Source: Streptantibioticus ferralitis
GTDB taxonomy: Bacteria > Actinomycetota > Actinomycetes > Streptomycetales > Streptomycetaceae
Assembly: GCF_029223525.1 (NCBI RefSeq)
Contig: NZ_JARHTQ010000010.1
Span: forward strand, 124,001-188,000
Reading direction: 5' to 3'
Length of the DNA: 64,000 nt
Shown: positions 62,108 to 64,000 of the stretch, one piece after another
Layout: every line of letters starts with the position of its first letter
How positions within the stretch are numbered: position 1 is the stretch's first letter
The notes under the pieces: model-generated
Databases searched by the model: none
Told to the model about the DNA's origin: nothing
Seen by the model: the letters and a program-made list of their open reading frames with translations, nothing else
Translations under genes and position numbers: made by a program

Positions 62108-63157
62108 TTAGTACACGTAAGGCCACCCGTTGTTCCACCCCAGGTAATTGATCCCCAGCTCGGGAGTGCCGTTGGCCCGGCCGTCGTAGTAGTGGTAGAT
62201 CAGCAGGTCGTGGTTGTCCGCGTCGTCGTGAACAACGGACTGCCCACCTGGGCCGATCACCCAGTTGTCGTGCGTGCCGAGCAGCAGACTGCCGCCGTCT
62301 CCGACCAAATTGCGTCCGGCTTGGTCGATGTAGGGGCCGTCGGGTGAGGTCGAGCGGCCGACATGGATGCTGTAGGTGCTGTTGACGCCCTTGCAGCAGT
62401 AGTCGAAGGACACGAACAGGTAGTAGTAGCCGTCCTTGTAGTAGACGAAGGGCGCCTCGACCGGGTCGGGCCAGACGTGCAGCCGCTGCGCCAGATGGCG
62501 GATCCGGGTGTCCGTGATCGACGGTCTTCCGGTCTGGGGGTCGAGTGCGATCATGTAGATGCCGAGCCTGAACGACCCGAACGTCAGCCACCATTTGCCG
62601 TTCTTGTCCACCAGCAGGTTGGGGTCGATGGCGTTGAAGTCAAAACCCGGGTAGGGGGAGGTGAGGATGGGCGCTCCGGTGTCCACCCAGGTGCCGGGCT
62701 GTCCGGTGTCACTCGTGGCGAGCCCGATCCCTGAGTTGTTGGAACCGAAACTGGACACCGAGTAGTACATCCAGTACTTGCCGTTGTGGAACGAGACATC
62801 CGGTGCCCACACGTCGTTGGAGGAGCTGAACCGGCTCCACCAGGCCGGAACGTGGTCGAAGGCGGGTCCCAGCCGCCTGAAGTTGATCCGGTCGTCGGAT
62901 ACCCGGAGTTCGACCTGATTGTGCGTGGAGGCGACCAGGTACTGCCTCCCGACCTTCACCATGGAGGGGTCGTGCACGGACGTGTCCCCGCTGACCGCTC
63001 CCGGCAACGGCCAGGCCTGCACGGCAGCTGCAGCCGGTCTCGTCTGCACGGCAGTCGGCAAGGACATGACCAGTGCCGCGACGGCGACCAGCGCGCGTAC
63101 ACGATGACCGCTTCCCCCACCGGCCCGCTTCCCAAGGCCACCAAACAAGGTGATCAC
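62108..63157 (-). CDS. secreted GH43 glycosidase (endo-arabinanase-like)
   Basis: A 349-residue exported enzyme. The signal peptide (about 1-45: RVRALVAVAALVMSLPTAVQ, with an AAAA cleavage region) follows the GTG at 63157, which lies behind GAGGAAG. The five-bladed propeller carries the GH43 triad: Asp in VHDPSMVKVGRQ (base), Asp in AIDPNLLVDKNG (pKa modulator) and Glu in DPVEAPFVYYKDG (acid). The pattern WAPDVSFHNGKYWMYYSVSS fits GH43 subfamily endo-1,5-alpha-arabinanases that attack plant-wall arabinan. It is a single-gene unit bracketed by the 23-bp inverted repeat, the left copy ending two bases before the stop codon. Confidence 0.9.
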   Translation of the reverse strand: MITLFGGLGKRAGGGSGHRVRALVAVAALVMSLPTAVQTRPAAAAVQAWPLPGAVSGDTSVHDPSMVKVGRQYLVASTHNQVELRVSDDRINFRRLGPAFDHVPAWWSRFSSSNDVWAPDVSFHNGKYWMYYSVSSFGSNNSGIGLATSDTGQPGTWVDTGAPILTSPYPGFDFNAIDPNLLVDKNGKWWLTFGSFRLGIYMIALDPQTGRPSITDTRIRHLAQRLHVWPDPVEAPFVYYKDGYYYLFVSFDYCCKGVNSTYSIHVGRSTSPDGPYIDQAGRNLVGDGGSLLLGTHDNWVIGPGGQSVVHDDADNHDLLIYHYYDGRANGTPELGINYLGWNNGWPYVY

Positions 63158-63652
63158 CTTCCTCTGCCCTCGTGTCGGGCTCGCCCAAGGATGACCACTG
63201 GGTTCGTTGAGAACCGCATGGCCAATTCCTCCGTTACCGGACCCTGTTGCTCTCCCGGTAGGACACCGCATGCCGTCAACCGCCGACAGGGCTCGGGTAA
63301 GGAATTCACCGGATCGGCGCGCGCATCGGTCGCACGTGCCATTCCGCTTGCTCCCTCTGGCCGAGGCCCCCCGGGGCTCCTCCCGGTATGCGCCCAGGGC
63401 GATGCGCTGAGCGGTCTCGGTGAAGTCAACTCACGGCAATCCACGCGGTCAGCAGGAAGCCTGTCTCGGAACTCGTGGACGGCGCTGCCATGGGCGGAGT
63501 TGTTCACCGGGATTTGCCACGTCAGTTCCCAGCAGCGCCTGGCGACATCCAGGCGGCTGGGGAGATCCGCAAGGATGGGCTGACCCCTTGCGGCCCGACC
63601 GATCGTTCGGTTAGCTTGCGGGGGCAACTGGCCCCGAACGGTGAGTCAGCAG
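63158..63652. other. upstream region of GH43 with an open minus-strand frame
   Basis: It contains the GH43 promoter and the right inverted-repeat copy. A minus-strand frame at about 63413-63627 reads LADLPSRLDVARRCWELTWQ, then IPVNNSAHGSAVHEFRDRLP. Its composition is protein-like, but I cannot name a family and it ends in the repeat. It may be a scrap of a gene cut by the same event that placed the repeat. Confidence 0.35.
63412..63434 (-). repeat. 23-bp inverted repeat, right copy
   Basis: cggtctcggtgaagtcaactcac is a perfect reverse complement of 62084-62106, 1,305 bp away. It lies about 255 bp upstream of the GH43 start. Confidence 0.85.
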
Positions 63653-64000
63653 ATGACGCAGGCAGACACGGAGCGCACCGAGGAGGGCGACGACCTCCGC
63701 ACCCGGGTCGCCGACGTGCTCCGAAGTCTGGCGCTCGACGAGCAGTTGAAGGCGCAGATACCGACCGACCCGGTGCTCGGCCCGCTTGTCCGGCGCGCAG
63801 CCCGCCGGTACGTGGCGGGCGAGACGGCGTCCGAGGCGTTGACGCGTATCGCCGAGATCAATCGGCGTGGGCATCGCGCCACCGTGGACTACATGGGCGC
63901 GGGAGTACGTCGTGTACGGCACCGAGTGATGGCTGTACGTCTGCAACCGGATCGCTGAGGAACCCGAGCGGCTCTTCCGCGCCGTTGCCGATGCCGCAGG
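63653..64000 (+). pseudogene. proline dehydrogenase-like pseudogene with internal deletion
   Basis: The N-terminal part (TQADTERTEEGDDLRTRVAD, then RYVAGETASEALTRIAEINR and RGHRATVDYMG) matches the start of actinobacterial FAD-dependent proline dehydrogenases. Directly after YMG the next frame reads EYVVYGTE-stop-WLYVCNRIAEEPERL, which looks like the C-terminal VYGTEWxxYxxRRLAERP region of the same family. The FAD-binding barrel between them is missing, with a frameshift and a stop. The tail runs beyond the window. A deleted, dead copy is the simplest reading. Confidence 0.6.

Overview
The window is high-GC actinobacterial DNA. Streptomyces or a close relative is the best fit: G/C-ending codons, GTG starts, GGAGG-type ribosome sites, ATGA/GTGA-coupled operons, and families typical of streptomycetes (XRE/MmyB regulators, DHA2 exporters, deazaflavin-dependent nitroreductases, XRE-PPOX fusions). 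Remnants of at least six insertion-sequence families and many broken genes suggest an accessory region such as a chromosome arm or a large plasmid. No rRNA gene or complete tRNA gene is present.

Layout. (1) 1-5840: a secreted phosphoesterase cut by the window edge, a MarR / isochorismatase-like / DHA2 exporter unit, then IS and metallo-beta-lactamase remnants, a small secreted protein and a 5'-truncated IS3 transposase. (2) 5841-31623: a large stress/energy island. It holds PPK2, three tandem universal stress proteins and a USP fragment, three CBS-CBS-BON proteins and one CBS-pair protein, three XRE-PPOX proteins, two effector domains of the Crp type without HTH, a seven-gene overlapping operon (group 3b-like NiFe hydrogenase, P-type ATPase, APC permease), a GNAT-acyl-CoA synthetase fusion, Hsp20 and a GH65 phosphorylase. 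This gene set resembles actinobacterial hypoxia/dormancy regulons. (3) 31624-33087: a boundary with a hairpin and the 3' half of a tRNA-Gly(CCC), which looks like an attachment-site scar. (4) 33088-40099: an XRE/MmyB regulator with a four-gene catabolic operon (deazaflavin oxidoreductase, cupin, alpha/beta esterase, CocE hydrolase), a metallo-beta-lactamase and a merR-merB pair.

(5) 40689-49052: a more AT-rich island with a methyltransferase-like/HTH fusion, two Fe(II)/2-oxoglutarate oxygenases, an oversized carbamoyltransferase and an amidohydrolase, interrupted by IS66 and IS1380 remnants. It looks like a partly eroded specialised-metabolite locus. (6) 49411-55658: the most interesting segment. 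Five signal-peptide-less genes encode a ricin-B/VCBS protein, a possible beta-trefoil protein, a candidate aerolysin/ETX-MTX2-type beta-pore-forming protein, an acidic repeat protein and an NHL/ricin-B protein, arranged around one divergent promoter region. (7) 56048-64000: a secreted PDZ protein, then a second decayed biosynthetic patch: an IS110 scar, a frameshifted carbamoyltransferase and phosphotransferase, an intact PatB-like C-S lyase, an IS630 scar and a truncated class III aminotransferase. A secreted GH43 arabinanase bracketed by a perfect 23-bp inverted repeat and a decayed proline dehydrogenase close the window.

All functions are inferred by reading translated sequence and motifs by eye. 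No database search was possible.
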